DNA from: Alitta virens
Lineage: Eukaryota > Annelida > Polychaeta > Phyllodocida > Nereididae
Reading direction: 5' to 3'
Length of the DNA stretch: 64,000 nt
Assembly (NCBI GenBank): GCA_932294295.1
Contig: OW028579.1
Span: 10,166,370 to 10,230,369, forward strand
The notes below the pieces were generated by a model that worked only from the letters and a program-made list of their open reading frames with translations, ran no database searches and was not told the origin of the DNA. Below are positions 40,181-52,748 of this stretch, piece by piece (within the stretch, counting starts at the first letter, position 1; each line of letters starts with the position of its first letter). The position numbers and the translations under genes were made by a program.

Positions 40181-40855
40181 GTGAACAACAAACCAAAAAA
40201 AGGTGTGAACAACAAACCAAAAAAAGGTGTGAACAACAAACCAAAAAAAGGTGTAAACAACAAACCAAAAAAAGGTGTGAACAACAAACCAAAAAAAGGC
40301 GTGAACAACAAACCCAAAAAAGGTGTGAACAACAAACCCAAAAAAGGTGTGAACAACAAACCAAAAAAAGGTGTGAACAACAAACCAAAAAAAGGTGTGA
40401 ACAACAAACCAAAAAAAGGTGTGAACAACAAACCAAAAAAAGGTGTGAACAACAAACCAAAAAAAGGTGTGAACAACAAACCAAAAAAAGGTGTGAACAA
40501 CAAACCAAAAAAAGGTGTGAACAACAAACCAAAAAAAGGTGTGAACAACAAACCGAAAAAAGGTGTGAACAAGAAACCAAAAAAAGGTGTTAACAACAAA
40601 CCCAAAAAAGGTGTGAACAACAAACCAAAAAATGGTGTGAACAACAAACCAAAAAAAGGTGTGAACAACAAACCGAAAAAAGGTGTGAACAACAAACCAA
40701 AAAAAGGTGTTAACAACAAACCCAAAAAAGGTGTGAACAACAAACCAAAAAAAGGTGTGAACAACAAACCAAAAAAAGGTGTGAACAACAAACCCAAAAA
40801 AGGTGTGAACAACAAACCAAAAAAAGGTGTGAACAACAAACCAAAAAAGGTGTGA
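40181..40855 (+). repeat. Run of strictly 24-bp units (about 28 units)
   Basis: No 23-, 22- or 13-bp unit interrupts this stretch, so the 8-codon pattern stays in one frame for 675 bp. Private variants are GGCGTG near 40,299 and AACAAGAAACC near 40,572. GGTGTT occurs at 40589 and 40709 (120 bp apart, as in R), and a third follows at 40923. Confidence 0.8.
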
Positions 40856-42879
40856 ACAACAAACCAAACAAGGTGTGAACAACAAACCGAAAAAAGGTGT
40901 GAACAACAAACCAAAAAAAGGTGTTAACAACAAACCCAAAAAAGGTGTGAACAACAAACCAAAAAAAGGTGTGAACAACAAACCGAAAAAAGGTGTGAAC
41001 AACAAACCAAAAAAGGTGTGAACAACAAACCGAAAAAAGGTGTGAACAACAAACCAAAAAAGGTGTGAACAACAAACCCAAAAAAGGTGTGAACAACAAA
41101 CCAAAAAAAGGTGTGAACAACAAACCAAAAAAGGTGTGAACAAAAGGTGTGAACAACAAACCAAAAAAGGTGTGAACAACAAACCAAAAAAAGGTGTGAA
41201 CAACAAACCAAAAAAAGGTGTGAACAACAAACCAAAAAAAGGTGTGAACAACAAACCAAAAAAAGGTGTGAACAACAAACCAAAAAAGGTGTGAACAACA
41301 AACCGAAAAAAGGTGTGAACAACAAACCAAAAAAGGTGTGAACAACAAACCCAAAAAAGGTGTGAACAACAAACCAAAAAAAGGTGTGAACAACAAACCA
41401 AAAAAGGTGTGAACAAAAGGTGTGAACAACAAACCAAAAAAAGGTGTGAACAACAAACCAAAAAAAGGTGTGAACAACAAACCAAAAAAAGGTGTGAACA
41501 ACAAACCAAAAAAGGTGTGAACAACAAACCAAAAAAAGGTGTGAACAACAAACCAAAAAAAGGTGTGAACAAAAGGTGTGAACAACAAACCCAAAAAAGG
41601 TGTGAACAACAAACCCAAAAAAGGTGTGAACAACAAACCCAAAAAAGGTGTGAACAACAAACCAAAAAAAGGTGTGAACAACAAACCCAAAAAAGGTGTG
41701 AACAACAAACCAAAAAAAGGTGTGAACAACAAACCCAAAAAAGGTGTGAACAACAAACCAAAAAAAGGTGTGAACAACAAACCCAAAAAAGGTGTGAACA
41801 ACAAACCCAAAAAAGGTGTGAACAACAAACCCAAAAAAGGTGTGAACAACAAACCAAAAAAAGGTGTGAACAACAAACCCAAAAAAGGTGTGAACAACAA
41901 ACCAAAAAAAGGTGTGAACAACACACCAAAAAAGGTGTGAACAACAAACCAAAAAAAGGTGTGAACAACAAACCAAAAAGGTGTGAACAACAAACCAAAA
42001 AAGGTGTGAACAACAAACCAAAAAAGGTGTGAACAACAAACCAAAAAAAGGTGTGAACAACAAACCAAAAAAAGGTGTGAACAACAAACCAAAAAAAGGT
42101 GTGAACAACAAACCAAAAAAGGTGTGAACAACAAACCAAAAAAAGGTGTGAACAACAAACCAAAAAAAGGTGCCAACAACAAACCAAAAAAAGGTGTGAA
42201 CAACAAACCAAAAAAAGGTGTGAACAACAAACCAAAAAAAGGTGTGAACAACAAACCAAAAAAGGTGTGAACAACAAACCAAAAAAAGGTGTGAACAACA
42301 AACCAAAAAAAGGTGTGAACAACAAACCAAAAAAGGTGTGAACAACAAACCAAACAAGGTGTGAACAACAAACCAAAAAAAGGTGTGAACAACAAACCAA
42401 AAAAAGGTGTGAACAACAAACCAAAAAAAGGTGTGAACAACAAACCAAAAAAAGGTGTGAACAACAAACCAAAAAAGGTGTGAACAACAAACCGAAAAAA
42501 GGTGTGAACAACAAACCAAAAAAGGTGTGAACAAAAGGTGTGAACAACAAACCAAAAAAAGGTGTGAACAACAAACCAAAAAAAGGTGTGAACAACAAAC
42601 CAAAAAAGGTGTGAACAACAAACCCAAAAAAGGTGTGAACAACAAACCAAAAAAAGGTGTGAACAACAAACCAAAAAAGGTGTGAACAAAAGGTGTGAAC
42701 AACAAACCCAAAAAAGGTGTGAACAACAAACCCAAAAAAGGTGTGAACAACAAACCCAAAAAAGGTGTGAACAACAAACCCAAAAAAGGTGTGAACAACA
42801 AACCCAAAAAAGGTGTAAACAACAAACCAAAAAAAGGTGTGAACAACAAACCAAAAAAAGGTGTGAACAACAAACCAAA

Positions 42880-43894
42880 AAAAGTGTGAACAACAAACCA
42901 AAAAAAGGTGTGAACAACAAACCAAAAAAAGGTGTGAACAACAAACCAAAAAAGGTGTGAACAACAAATCAAAAAAAGGTGTGAACAACAAACCAAAAAA
43001 AGGTGCGAACAACAAACCAAAAAAATGTGCGAACAACAAACCAAAAAAAGGTGTGAACAACAAACCAAAAAAAGGTGTGAACAACAAACCAAAAAAAGGT
43101 GTGAACAACAAACCAAAAAAAGGTGTGAACAACAAACCAAAAAAGGTGTGAACAACAAACCAAAAAAAGGTGTGAACAACAAACCAAAAAAAGGTGTGAA
43201 CAACAAACCCAAAAAAGGTGTGAACAACAAACCAAACAAAGGTGTGAACAACAAACCCAAAAAAGGTGTGAACAACAAACTAAAAAAAGGTGTGAACAAC
43301 AAACCAAAAAAAGGTGTGAACAAAAAACCAAAAAAAGGTGTAAACAACAAACCAAAAAAAGGTGTGAACAACAAACCAAAAAAAGGTGTGAACAACAAAC
43401 CCAAAAAAGGTGTAAACAACAAACCCAAAAAAGGTGTGAACAACAAACCAAAAAAAGGTGTGAACAACAAACCAAAAAAAGGTGTGAACAACAAACCAAA
43501 AAAAGGTGTGAACAACAAACCAAAAAAAGGTGTGAACAACAAACCAAAAAAAGGTGTGAACAACAAACCAAAAAAAGGTGTGAACAACAAACCAAAAAAA
43601 GGTGTGAACAACAAACCAAAAAAAGGTGTTAACAACAAACCCAAAAAAGGTGTGAACAACAAACCAAAAAAAGGTGTGAACAACAAACCAAAAAAAGGTG
43701 TGAACAACAAACCGAAAAAAGGTGTGAACAACAAACCAAAAAAAGGTGTTAACAACAAACCCAAAAAAGGTGTGAACAACAAACCAAAAAAAGGTGTGAA
43801 CAACAAACCAAAAAAAGGTGTGAACAACAAACCCAAAAAAGGTGTGAACAACAAACCAAAAAAAGGTGTGAACAACAAACCAAAAAAGGTGTGA
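42880..43894 (+). repeat. Most divergent segment of the array, largely strict 24-bp units
   Basis: In about 500 bp I see a lost G of the core (42884), ACC to ATC (near 42969), GTGCGAAC at 43004 and 43028, GG to TG at 43026, a C in the A-tract (43237), ACC to ACT (43281), AAC to AAA (43324) and GTAAAC twice (near 43,342 and 43,413). Most of these occur nowhere else in the window or only once more. From about 43,150 to 43,880 all units are 24 bp. GGTGTT at 43628 and 43748 marks the return to R-type order. Confidence 0.78.
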
Positions 43895-45303
43895 ACAACA
43901 AACCAAAAAAAGGTGTGAACAACAAACCAAAAAGGTGTGAACAACAAACCAAAAAAGGTGTGAACAACAAACCAAAAAAGGTGTGAACAACAAACCAAAA
44001 AAAGGTGTGAACAACAAACCAAAAAAAGGTGTGAACAACAAACCAAAAAAAGGTGTGAACAACAAACCAAAAAAGGTGTGAACAACAAACCAAAAAAAGG
44101 TGTGAACAACAAACCAAAAAAAGGTGCCAACAACAAACCAAAAAAAGGTGTGAACAACAAACCAAAAAAAGGTGTGAACAACAAACCAAAAAAAGGTGTG
44201 AACAACAAACCAAAAAAGGTGTGAACAACAAACCAAAAAAAGGTGTGAACAACAAACCAAAAAAAGGTGTGAACAACAAACCAAAAAAGGTGTGAACAAC
44301 AAACCAAACAAGGTGTGAACAACAAACCAAAAAAAGGTGTGAACAACAAACCAAACAAGGTGTGAACAACAAACCAAAAAAAGGTGTGAACAACAAACCA
44401 AAAAAAGGTGTGAACAACAAACCAAAAAAAGGTGTGAACAACAAACCAAAAAAAGGTGTGAACAACAAACCAAAAAAGGTGTGAACAACAAACCGAAAAA
44501 AGGTGTGAACAACAAACCAAAAAAGGTGTGAACAAAAGGTGTGAACAACAAACCAAAAAAAGGTGTGAACAACAAACCAAAAAAAGGTGTGAACAACAAA
44601 CCAAAAAAGGTGTGAACAACAAACCCAAAAAAGGTGTGAACAACAAACCAAAAAAAGGTGTGAACAACAAACCAAAAAAGGTGTGAACAAAAGGTGTGAA
44701 CAACAAACCCAAAAAAGGTGTGAACAACAAACCCAAAAAAGGTGTGAACAACAAACCAAAAAAAGGTGTGAACAACAAACCAAAAAAGGTGTGAACAAAA
44801 GGTGTGAACAACAAACCCAAAAAAGGTGTGAACAACAAACCAAAAAAAGGTGTGAACAACAAACCCAAAAAAGGTGTGAACAACAAACCCAAAAAAGGTG
44901 TGAACAACAAACCCAAAAAAGGTGTGAACAACAAACCCAAAAAAGGTGTGAACAACAAACCAAAAAAGGTGTGCACAACAAACCCAAAAAAGGTGTGAAC
45001 AACAAACCCAAAAAAGGTGTGAACAACAAACCCAAAAAAGGTGTGAACAACAAACCCAAAAAAGGTGTGAACAACAAACCCAAAAAAGGTGTGAACAACA
45101 AACCAAAAAAGGTGTGAACAACAAACCCAAAAAAGGTGTGAACAACAAACCAAAAAAAGGTGTGAACAACAAACCCAAAAAAGGTGTGAACAACAAACCC
45201 AAAAAAGGTGTGAACAACAAACCCAAAAAAGGTGTGAACAACAAACCAAAAAAAGGTGTGAACAACAAACCAAAAAAGGTGTGAACAACAAACCAAACAA
45301 GGT

Positions 45304-46357
45304 GTGAACAACAAACCAAAAAAAGGTGTGAACAACAAACCCAAAAAAGGTGTGAACAACAAACCCAAAAAAGGTGTGAACAACAAACCAAAAAAAGGTG
45401 TGAACAACAAACCCAAAAAAGGTGTGAACAACAAACCAAAAAATGGTGTGAACAACAAACCCAAAAAAGGTGTGAACAACAAACCCAAAAAAGGTGTGAA
45501 CAACAAACCCAAAAAAGGTGTGAACAACAAAGCAAAAAAAGGTGTGAACAACAAACCAAAAAAGGTGTGAACAACAAACCAAACAAGGTGTGAACAACAA
45601 ACCAAAAAAAGGTGTGAACAACAAACCAAAAAAAGGTGTGAACAACAAACCAAAAAAAGGTGTGAACAACAAACCAAAAAAAGGTGTGAACAACAAACCA
45701 AAAAAGGTGTGAACAACAAACCGAAAAAAGGTGTGAACAACAAACCAAAAAAGGTGTGAACAACAAACCCAAAAAAGGTGTGAACAACAAACCAAAAAAA
45801 GGTGTGAACAACAAACCAAAAAAGGTGTGAACAAAAGGTGTGAACAACAAACCAAAAAAAGGTGTGAACAACAAACCAAAAAAAGGTGTGAACAACAAAC
45901 CAAAAAAAGGTGTGAACAACAAACCAAAAAAGGTGTGAACAACAAACCAAAAAAAGGTGTGAACAACAAACCAAAAAAAGGTGTGAACAAAAGGTGTGAA
46001 CAACAAACCCAAAAAAGGTGTGAACAACAAACCCAAAAAAGGTGTGAACAACAAACCCAAAAAAGGTGTGAACAACAAACCAAAAAAAGGTGTGAACAAC
46101 AAACCAAAAAAGGTGTGAACAACAAACCAAAAAAAGGTGTGAACAACAAACCCAAAAAAGGTGTGAACAACAAACCAAAAAAAGGTGTGAACAACAAACC
46201 CAAAAAAGGTGTGAACAACAAACCCAAAAAAGGTGTGAACAACAAACCCAAAAAAGGTGTGAACAACAAACCAAAAAAAGGTGTGAACAACAAACCCAAA
46301 AAAGGTGTGAACAACAAACCAAAAAAAGGTGTGAACAACACACCAAAAAAGGTGTGA
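45304..46357 (+). repeat. S block, early copy
   Basis: AATGGTG near 45,443 and AAAGC at 45532. A short 13-bp unit follows at 45827, 523 bp from the block start, as in all S blocks. The last part is longer than in later copies and ends with ACACACC near 46,340, resembling a Q block end. Confidence 0.72.
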
Positions 46358-46707
46358 ACAACAAACCAAAAAAAGGTGTGAACAACAAACCAAAAAGGTG
46401 TGAACAACAAACCAAAAAAGGTGTGAACAACAAACCAAAAAAGGTGTGAACAACAAACCAAAAAAAGGTGTGAACAACAAACCAAAAAAAGGTGTGAACA
46501 ACAAACCAAAAAAAGGTGTGAACAACAAACCAAAAAAAGGTGTGAACAACAAACCAAAAAAGGTGTGAACAACAAACCAAAAAAAGGTGTGAACAACAAA
46601 CCAAAAAAAGGTGTGAACAACAAACCAAAAAAAGGTGTGAACAACAAACCAAAAAAAGGTGTGAACAACAAACCAAAAAAAGGTGTGAACAACAAACCAA
46701 AAAAGGT

Positions 46708-47201
46708 GTGAACAACAAACCAAAAAAAGGTGTGAACAACAAACCAAAAAAAGGTGTGAACAACAAACCCAAAAAAGGTGTGAACAACAAACCCAAAAAA
46801 GGTGTGAACAACAAACCCAAAAAAGGTGTGAACAACAAACCAAAAAAAGGTGTGAACAACAAACCAAAAAAAGGTGTGAACAACAAACCAAAAAAAGGTG
46901 TAAACAACAAACCAAAAAAAGGTGTGAACAACAAACCAAAAAAGGTGTGAACAACAAACCGAAAAAAGGTGTGAACAACAAACCAAAAAAGGTGTGAACA
47001 AAAGGTGTGAACAACAACCAAAAAAAAGGTGTGAACAACAAACCAAAAAAAGGTGTGAACAACAAACCCAAAAAAGGTGTGAACAACAAACCCAAAAAAG
47101 GTGTGAACAACAAACCAAAAAAAGGTGTGAACAACAAACCAAAAAAAGGTGTGAACAACAAACCCAAAAAAGGTGTGAACAACAAACCAAAAAAGGTGTG
47201 A
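46708..47201 (+). repeat. P block, tail fragment in the second half of the window
   Basis: Carries GTAAAC near 46,902, ACCG near 46,961, a short unit at 46994 and the rare CAACAACC unit near 47,016, in the order seen at the end of the P blocks. The preceding and following order differs from P blocks of the first half. I see no full P block after 33 kb. Confidence 0.65.
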
Positions 47202-48401
47202 ACAAAAGGTGTGAACAACAAACCAAAAAAAGGTGTGAACAAAAGGTGTGAACAACAAACCCAAAAAAGGTGTGAACAACAAACCCAAAAAAGGTGTGAA
47301 CAACAAACCCAAAAAAGGTGTGAACAACAAACCAAAAAAAGGTGTGAACAACAAACCAAAAAAGGTGTGAACAACAAACCAAAAAAAGGTGTGAACAACA
47401 AACCCAAAAAAGGTGTGAACAACAAACCAAAAAAAGGTGTGAACAACAAACCCAAAAAAGGTGTGAACAACAAACCCAAAAAAGGTGTGAACAACAAACC
47501 CAAAAAAGGTGTGAACAACAAACCAAAAAAAGGTGTGAACAACAAACCCAAAAAAGGTGTGAACAACAAACCAAAAAAAGGTGTGAACAACACACCAAAA
47601 AAGGTGTGAACAACAAACCAAAAAAAGGTGTGAACAACAAACCAAAAAGGTGTGAACAACAAACCAAAAAAGGTGTGAACAACAAACCAAAAAAGGTGTG
47701 AACAACAAACCAAAAAAAGGTGTGAACAACAAACCAAAAAAAGGTGTGAACAACAAACCAAAAAAAGGTGTGAACAACAAACCAAAAAAAGGTGTGAACA
47801 ACAAACCAAAAAAGGTGTGAACAACAAACCAAAAAAAGGTGTGAACAACAAACCAAAAAAAGGTGTGAACAACAAACCAAAAAAAGGTGTGAACAACAAA
47901 CCAAAAAAAGGTGTGAACAACAAACCAAAAAAAGGTGTGAACAACAAACCAAAAAAGGTGTGAACAACAAACCAAAAAAAGGTGTGAACAACAAACCAAA
48001 AAAAGGTGTGAACAACAAACCCAAAAAAGGTGTGAACAACAAACCCAAAAAAGGTGTGAACAACAAACCCAAAAAAAGGTGTGAACAACAAACCAAAAAA
48101 AGGTGTGAACAACAAACCAAAAAAAGGTGTGAACAACAAACCAAAAAAAGGTGTAAACAACAAACCAAAAAAAGGTGTGAACAACAAACCAAAAAAGGTG
48201 TGAACAACAAACCGAAAAAAGGTGTGAACAACAAACCAAAAAAGGTGTGAACAAAAGGTGTGAACAACAAACCAAAAAAAGGTGTGAACAACAAACCAAA
48301 AAAAGGTGTGAACAACAAACCAAAAAAGGTGTGAACAACAAACCCAAAAAAGGTGTGAACAACAAACCAAAAAAAGGTGTGAACAACAAACCAAAAAAGG
48401 T

Positions 48402-49517
48402 GTGAACAAAAGGTGTGAACAACAAACCCAAAAAAGGTGTGAACAACAAACCCAAAAAAGGTGTGAACAACAAACCCAAAAAAGGTGTGAACAACAAACC
48501 CAAAAAAGGTGTGAACAACAAACCCAAAAAAGGTGTGAACAACAAACCAAAAAAGGTGTGAACAACAAACCCAAAAAAGGTGTGAACAACAAACCCAAAA
48601 AAGGTGTGAACAACAAACCCAAAAAAGGTGTGAACAACAAACCCAAAAAAGGTGTGAACAACAAACCAAAAAAAGGTGTGAACAACAAACCAAAAAAGGT
48701 GTGAACAACAAACCAAAAAAAGGTGTGAACAACAAACCCAAAAAAGGTGTGAACAACAAACCAAAAAAAGGTGTGAACAACAAACCCAAAAAAGGTGTGA
48801 ACAACAAACCCAAAAAAGGTGTGAACAACAAACCAAAAAAAGGTGTGAACAACAAACCCAAAAAAGGTGTGAACAACAAACCCAAAAAAGGTGTGAACAA
48901 CAAACCCAAAAAAGGTGTGAACAACAAACCAAAAAAAGGTGTGAACAACAAACCCAAAAAAGGTGTGAACAACAAACCAAAAAATGGTGTGAACAACAAA
49001 CCCAAAAAAGGTGTGAACAACAAACCCAAAAAAGGTGTGAACAACAAACCCAAAAAAGGTGTGAACAACAAAGCAAAAAAAGGTGTGAACAACAAACCAA
49101 AAAAGGTGTGAACAACAAACCAAACAAGGTGTGAACAACAAACCAAAAAAAGGTGTGAACAACAAACCAAAAAAAGGTGTAAACAACAAACCAAAAAAAG
49201 GTGTGAACAACAAACCAAAAAAAGGTGTGAACAACAAACCAAAAAAAGGTGTTAACAACAAACCCAAAAAAGGTGTGAACAACAAACCAAAAAAAGGTGT
49301 GAACAACAAACCAAAAAAAGGTGTGAACAACAAACCGAAAAAAGGTGTGAACAACAAACCAAAAAAAGGTGTTAACAACAAACCAAAAAAAGGTGTGAAC
49401 AACAAACCAAAAAAAGGTGTGAACAACAAACCAAAAAAAGGTGTGAACAACAAACCCAAAAAAGGTGTGAACAACAAACCAAAAAAAGGTGTGAACAACA
49501 AACCAAAAAAGGTGTGA
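48402..49517 (+). repeat. R block, copy 6 (72 bp longer)
   Basis: Same markers, with GGTGTT at 49251 and 49371, 9,993 bp after those at 39258 and 39378. The left part is 72 bp (three units) longer, from an enlarged run of mixed ACCC/ACC units at 48,700-48,960. Confidence 0.8.
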
Positions 49518-51522
49518 ACAACAAACCAAAAAAAGGTGTGAACAACAAACCAAAAAGGTGTGAACAACAAACCAAAAAAGGTGTGAACAACAAACCAAAA
49601 AAGGTGTGAACAACAAACCAAAAAAAGGTGTGAACAACAAACCAAAAAAAGGTGTGAACAACAAACCAAAAAAAGGTGTGAACAACAAACCAAAAAAGGT
49701 GTGAACAACAAACCAAAAAAAGGTGTGAACAACAAACCAAAAAAAGGTGCCAACAACAAACCAAAAAAAGGTGTGAACAACAAACCAAAAAAAGGTGTGA
49801 ACAACAAACCAAAAAAAGGTGTGAACAACAAACCAAAAAAGGTGTGAACAACAAACCAAAAAAAGGTGTGAACAACAAACCAAAAAAAGGTGTGAACAAC
49901 AAACCAAAAAAAGGTGTGAACAACAAACCAAAAAAGGTGTGAACAACAAACCGAAAAAAGGTGTGAACAACAAACCAAAAAAGGTGTGAACAAAAGGTGT
50001 GAACAACAAACCAAAAAAAGGTGTGAACAACAAACCAAAAAAAGGTGTGAACAACAAACCAAAAAAGGTGTGAACAACAAACCCAAAAAAGGTGTGAACA
50101 ACAAACCAAAAAAAGGTGTGAACAACAAACCAAAAAAGGTGTGAACAAAAGGTGTGAACAACAAACCCAAAAAAGGTGTGAACAACAAACCCAAAAAAGG
50201 TGTGAACAACAAACCAAAAAAAGGTGTGAACAACAAACCAAAAAAGGTGTGAACAAAAGGTGTGAACAACAAACCCAAAAAAGGTGTGAACAACAAACCC
50301 AAAAAAGGTGTGAACAACAAACCCAAAAAAGGTGTGAACAACAAACCCAAAAAAGGTGTGAACAACAAACCCAAAAAAGGTGTGAACAACAAACCAAAAA
50401 AGGTGTGCACAACAAACCCAAAAAAGGTGTGAACAACAAACCCAAAAAAGGTGTGAACAACAAACCCAAAAAAGGTGTGAACAACAAACCCAAAAAAGGT
50501 GTGAACAACAAACCCAAAAAAGGTGTGAACAACAAACCAAAAAAGGTGTGAACAACAAACCAAAAAAAGGTGTGAACAACAAACCCAAAAAAGGTGTGAA
50601 CAACAAACCAAAAAAAGGTGTGAACAACAAACCCAAAAAAGGTGTGAACAACAAACCCAAAAAAGGTGTGAACAACAAACCCAAAAAAGGTGTGAACAAC
50701 AAACCAAAAAAAGGTGTGAACAACAAACCCAAAAAAGGTGTGAACAACAAACCAAAAAATGGTGTGAACAACAAACCCAAAAAAGGTGTGAACAACAAAC
50801 CCAAAAAAGGTGTGAACAACAAACCCAAAAAAGGTGTGAACAACAAAGCAAAAAAAGGTGTGAACAACAAACCAAAAAAGGTGTGAACAACAAACCAAAC
50901 AAGGTGTGAACAACAAACCAAAAAAAGGTGTGAACAACAAACCAAAAAAAGGTGTGAACAACAAACCAAAAAAAGGTGTGAACAACAAACCAAAAAAAGG
51001 TGTGAACAACAAACCAAAAAAGGTGTGAACAACAAACCGAAAAAAGGTGTGAACAACAAACCAAAAAAGGTGTGAACAACAAACCCAAAAAAGGTGTGAA
51101 CAACAAACCAAAAAAAGGTGTGAACAACAAACCAAAAAAGGTGTGAACAAAAGGTGTGAACAACAAACCCAAAAAAGGTGTGAACAACAAAGCAAAAAAA
51201 GGTGTGAACAACAAACCAAAAAAAGGTGTGAACAACAAACCAAAAAAGGTGTGAACAACAAACCAAAAAAAGGTGTGAACAACAAACCAAAAAAAGGTGT
51301 GAACAAAAGGTGTGAACAACAAACCCAAAAAAGGTGTGAACAACAAACCAAAAAGGTGTGAACAACAAACCAAAAAAGGTGTGAACAACAAACCAAAAAA
51401 GGTGTGAACAACAAACCAAAAAAAGGTGTGAACAACAAACCGAAAAAAGGTGTGAACAACAAACCAAAAAAAGGTGTTAACAACAAACCCAAAAAAGGTG
51501 TGAACAACAAACCAAAAAAGGT

Positions 51523-52504
51523 GTGAACAACAAACCAAAAAAAGGTGTGAACAACAAACCCAAAAAAGGTGTGAACAACAAACCAAAAAAAGGTGTGAAC
51601 AACAAACCAAAAAAAGGTGTGAACAACAAACCCAAAAAAGGTGTGAACAACAAACCAAAAAATGGTGTGAACAACAAACCCAAAAAAGGTGTGAACAACA
51701 AACCCAAAAAAGGTGTGAACAACAAACCCAAAAAAGGTGTGAACAACAAAGCAAAAAAAGGTGTGAACAACAAACCAAAAAAGGTGTGAACAACAAACCA
51801 AACAAGGTGTGAACAACAAACCAAAAAAAGGTGTGAACAACAAACCAAAAAAAGGTGTGAACAACAAACCAAAAAAAGGTGTGAACAACAAACCAAAAAA
51901 AGGTGTGAACAACAAACCAAAAAAGGTGTGAACAACAAACCAAAAAAAGGTGTGAACAACAAACCAAAAAAGGTGTGAACAACAAACCCAAAAAAGGTGT
52001 GAACAACAAACCAAAAAAAGGTGTGAACAACAAACCAAAAAAGGTGTGAACAAAAGGTGTGAACAACAAACCAAAAAAAGGTGTGAACAACAAACCAAAA
52101 AAAGGTGTGAACAACAAACCAAAAAAAGGTGTGAACAACAAACCAAAAAAGGTGTGAACAACAAACCAAAAAAAGGTGTGAACAACAAACCAAAAAAAGG
52201 TGTGAACAAAAGGTGTGAACAACAAACCCAAAAAAGGTGTGAACAACAAACCCAAAAAAGGTGTGAACAACAAACCCAAAAAAGGTGTGAACAACAAACC
52301 AAAAAAAGGTGTGAACAACAAACCAAAAAAGGTGTGAACAACAAACCAAAAAAAGGTGTGAACAACAAACCCAAAAAAGGTGTGAACAACAAACCAAAAA
52401 AAGGTGTGAACAACAAACCCAAAAAAGGTGTGAACAACAAACCCAAAAAAGGTGTGAACAACAAACCAAAAAAAGGTGTGAACAACAAACCAAAAAAGGT
52501 GTGA
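51523..52504 (+). repeat. S block, copy 2
   Basis: AATGGTG near 51,662, AAAGC at 51751 and a short unit at 52046, 523 bp from the start. Unlike P blocks, the unit between the AAAGC marker and the short unit is ACC-A7 rather than ACCG. One unit shorter than the 1,006-bp copies. Confidence 0.78.
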
Positions 52505-52748
52505 ACAACAAACCAAAAAAGGTGTGAACAACAAACCCAAAAAAGGTGTGAACAACAAACCAAAAAAAGGTGTGAACAACAAACCAAAAAAAGGTGTGAA
52601 CAACAAACCAAAAAAGGTGTGAACAACAAACCCAAAAAAGGTGTGAACAACAAACCAAAAAAAGGTGTGAACAACAAACCAAAAAAGGTGTGAACAAAAG
52701 GTGTGAACAACAAACCCAAAAAAGGTGTGAACAACAAACCAAAAAGGT

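Larger units (their letters stand above)
34689..40250 (+). repeat. R-based higher-order series, units of 1,771 and 2,021 bp
   Basis: Three consecutive units, each an R block followed by a GGTGCC stretch (near 35,964, 37,735, 39,756) and a rare CCCAAGCGG junction. That junction has its inner G at 36384, 38155 and 40176, spaced 1,771 and 2,021 bp. The 250-bp difference lies between the GGTGTT pair and the next R block. The third unit breaks off after its AAGCGG marker into a strictly 24-bp run. Confidence 0.82.

Noticed and set aside
43025..43894. 289-codon plus-strand frame with a true ATG
   Set aside because: The ATG comes from a single G-to-T change in one unit (43026), and the length reflects the strictly 24-bp run. 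It changes repeat pattern at a 23-bp unit near 43,140, and nothing around it supports a gene.
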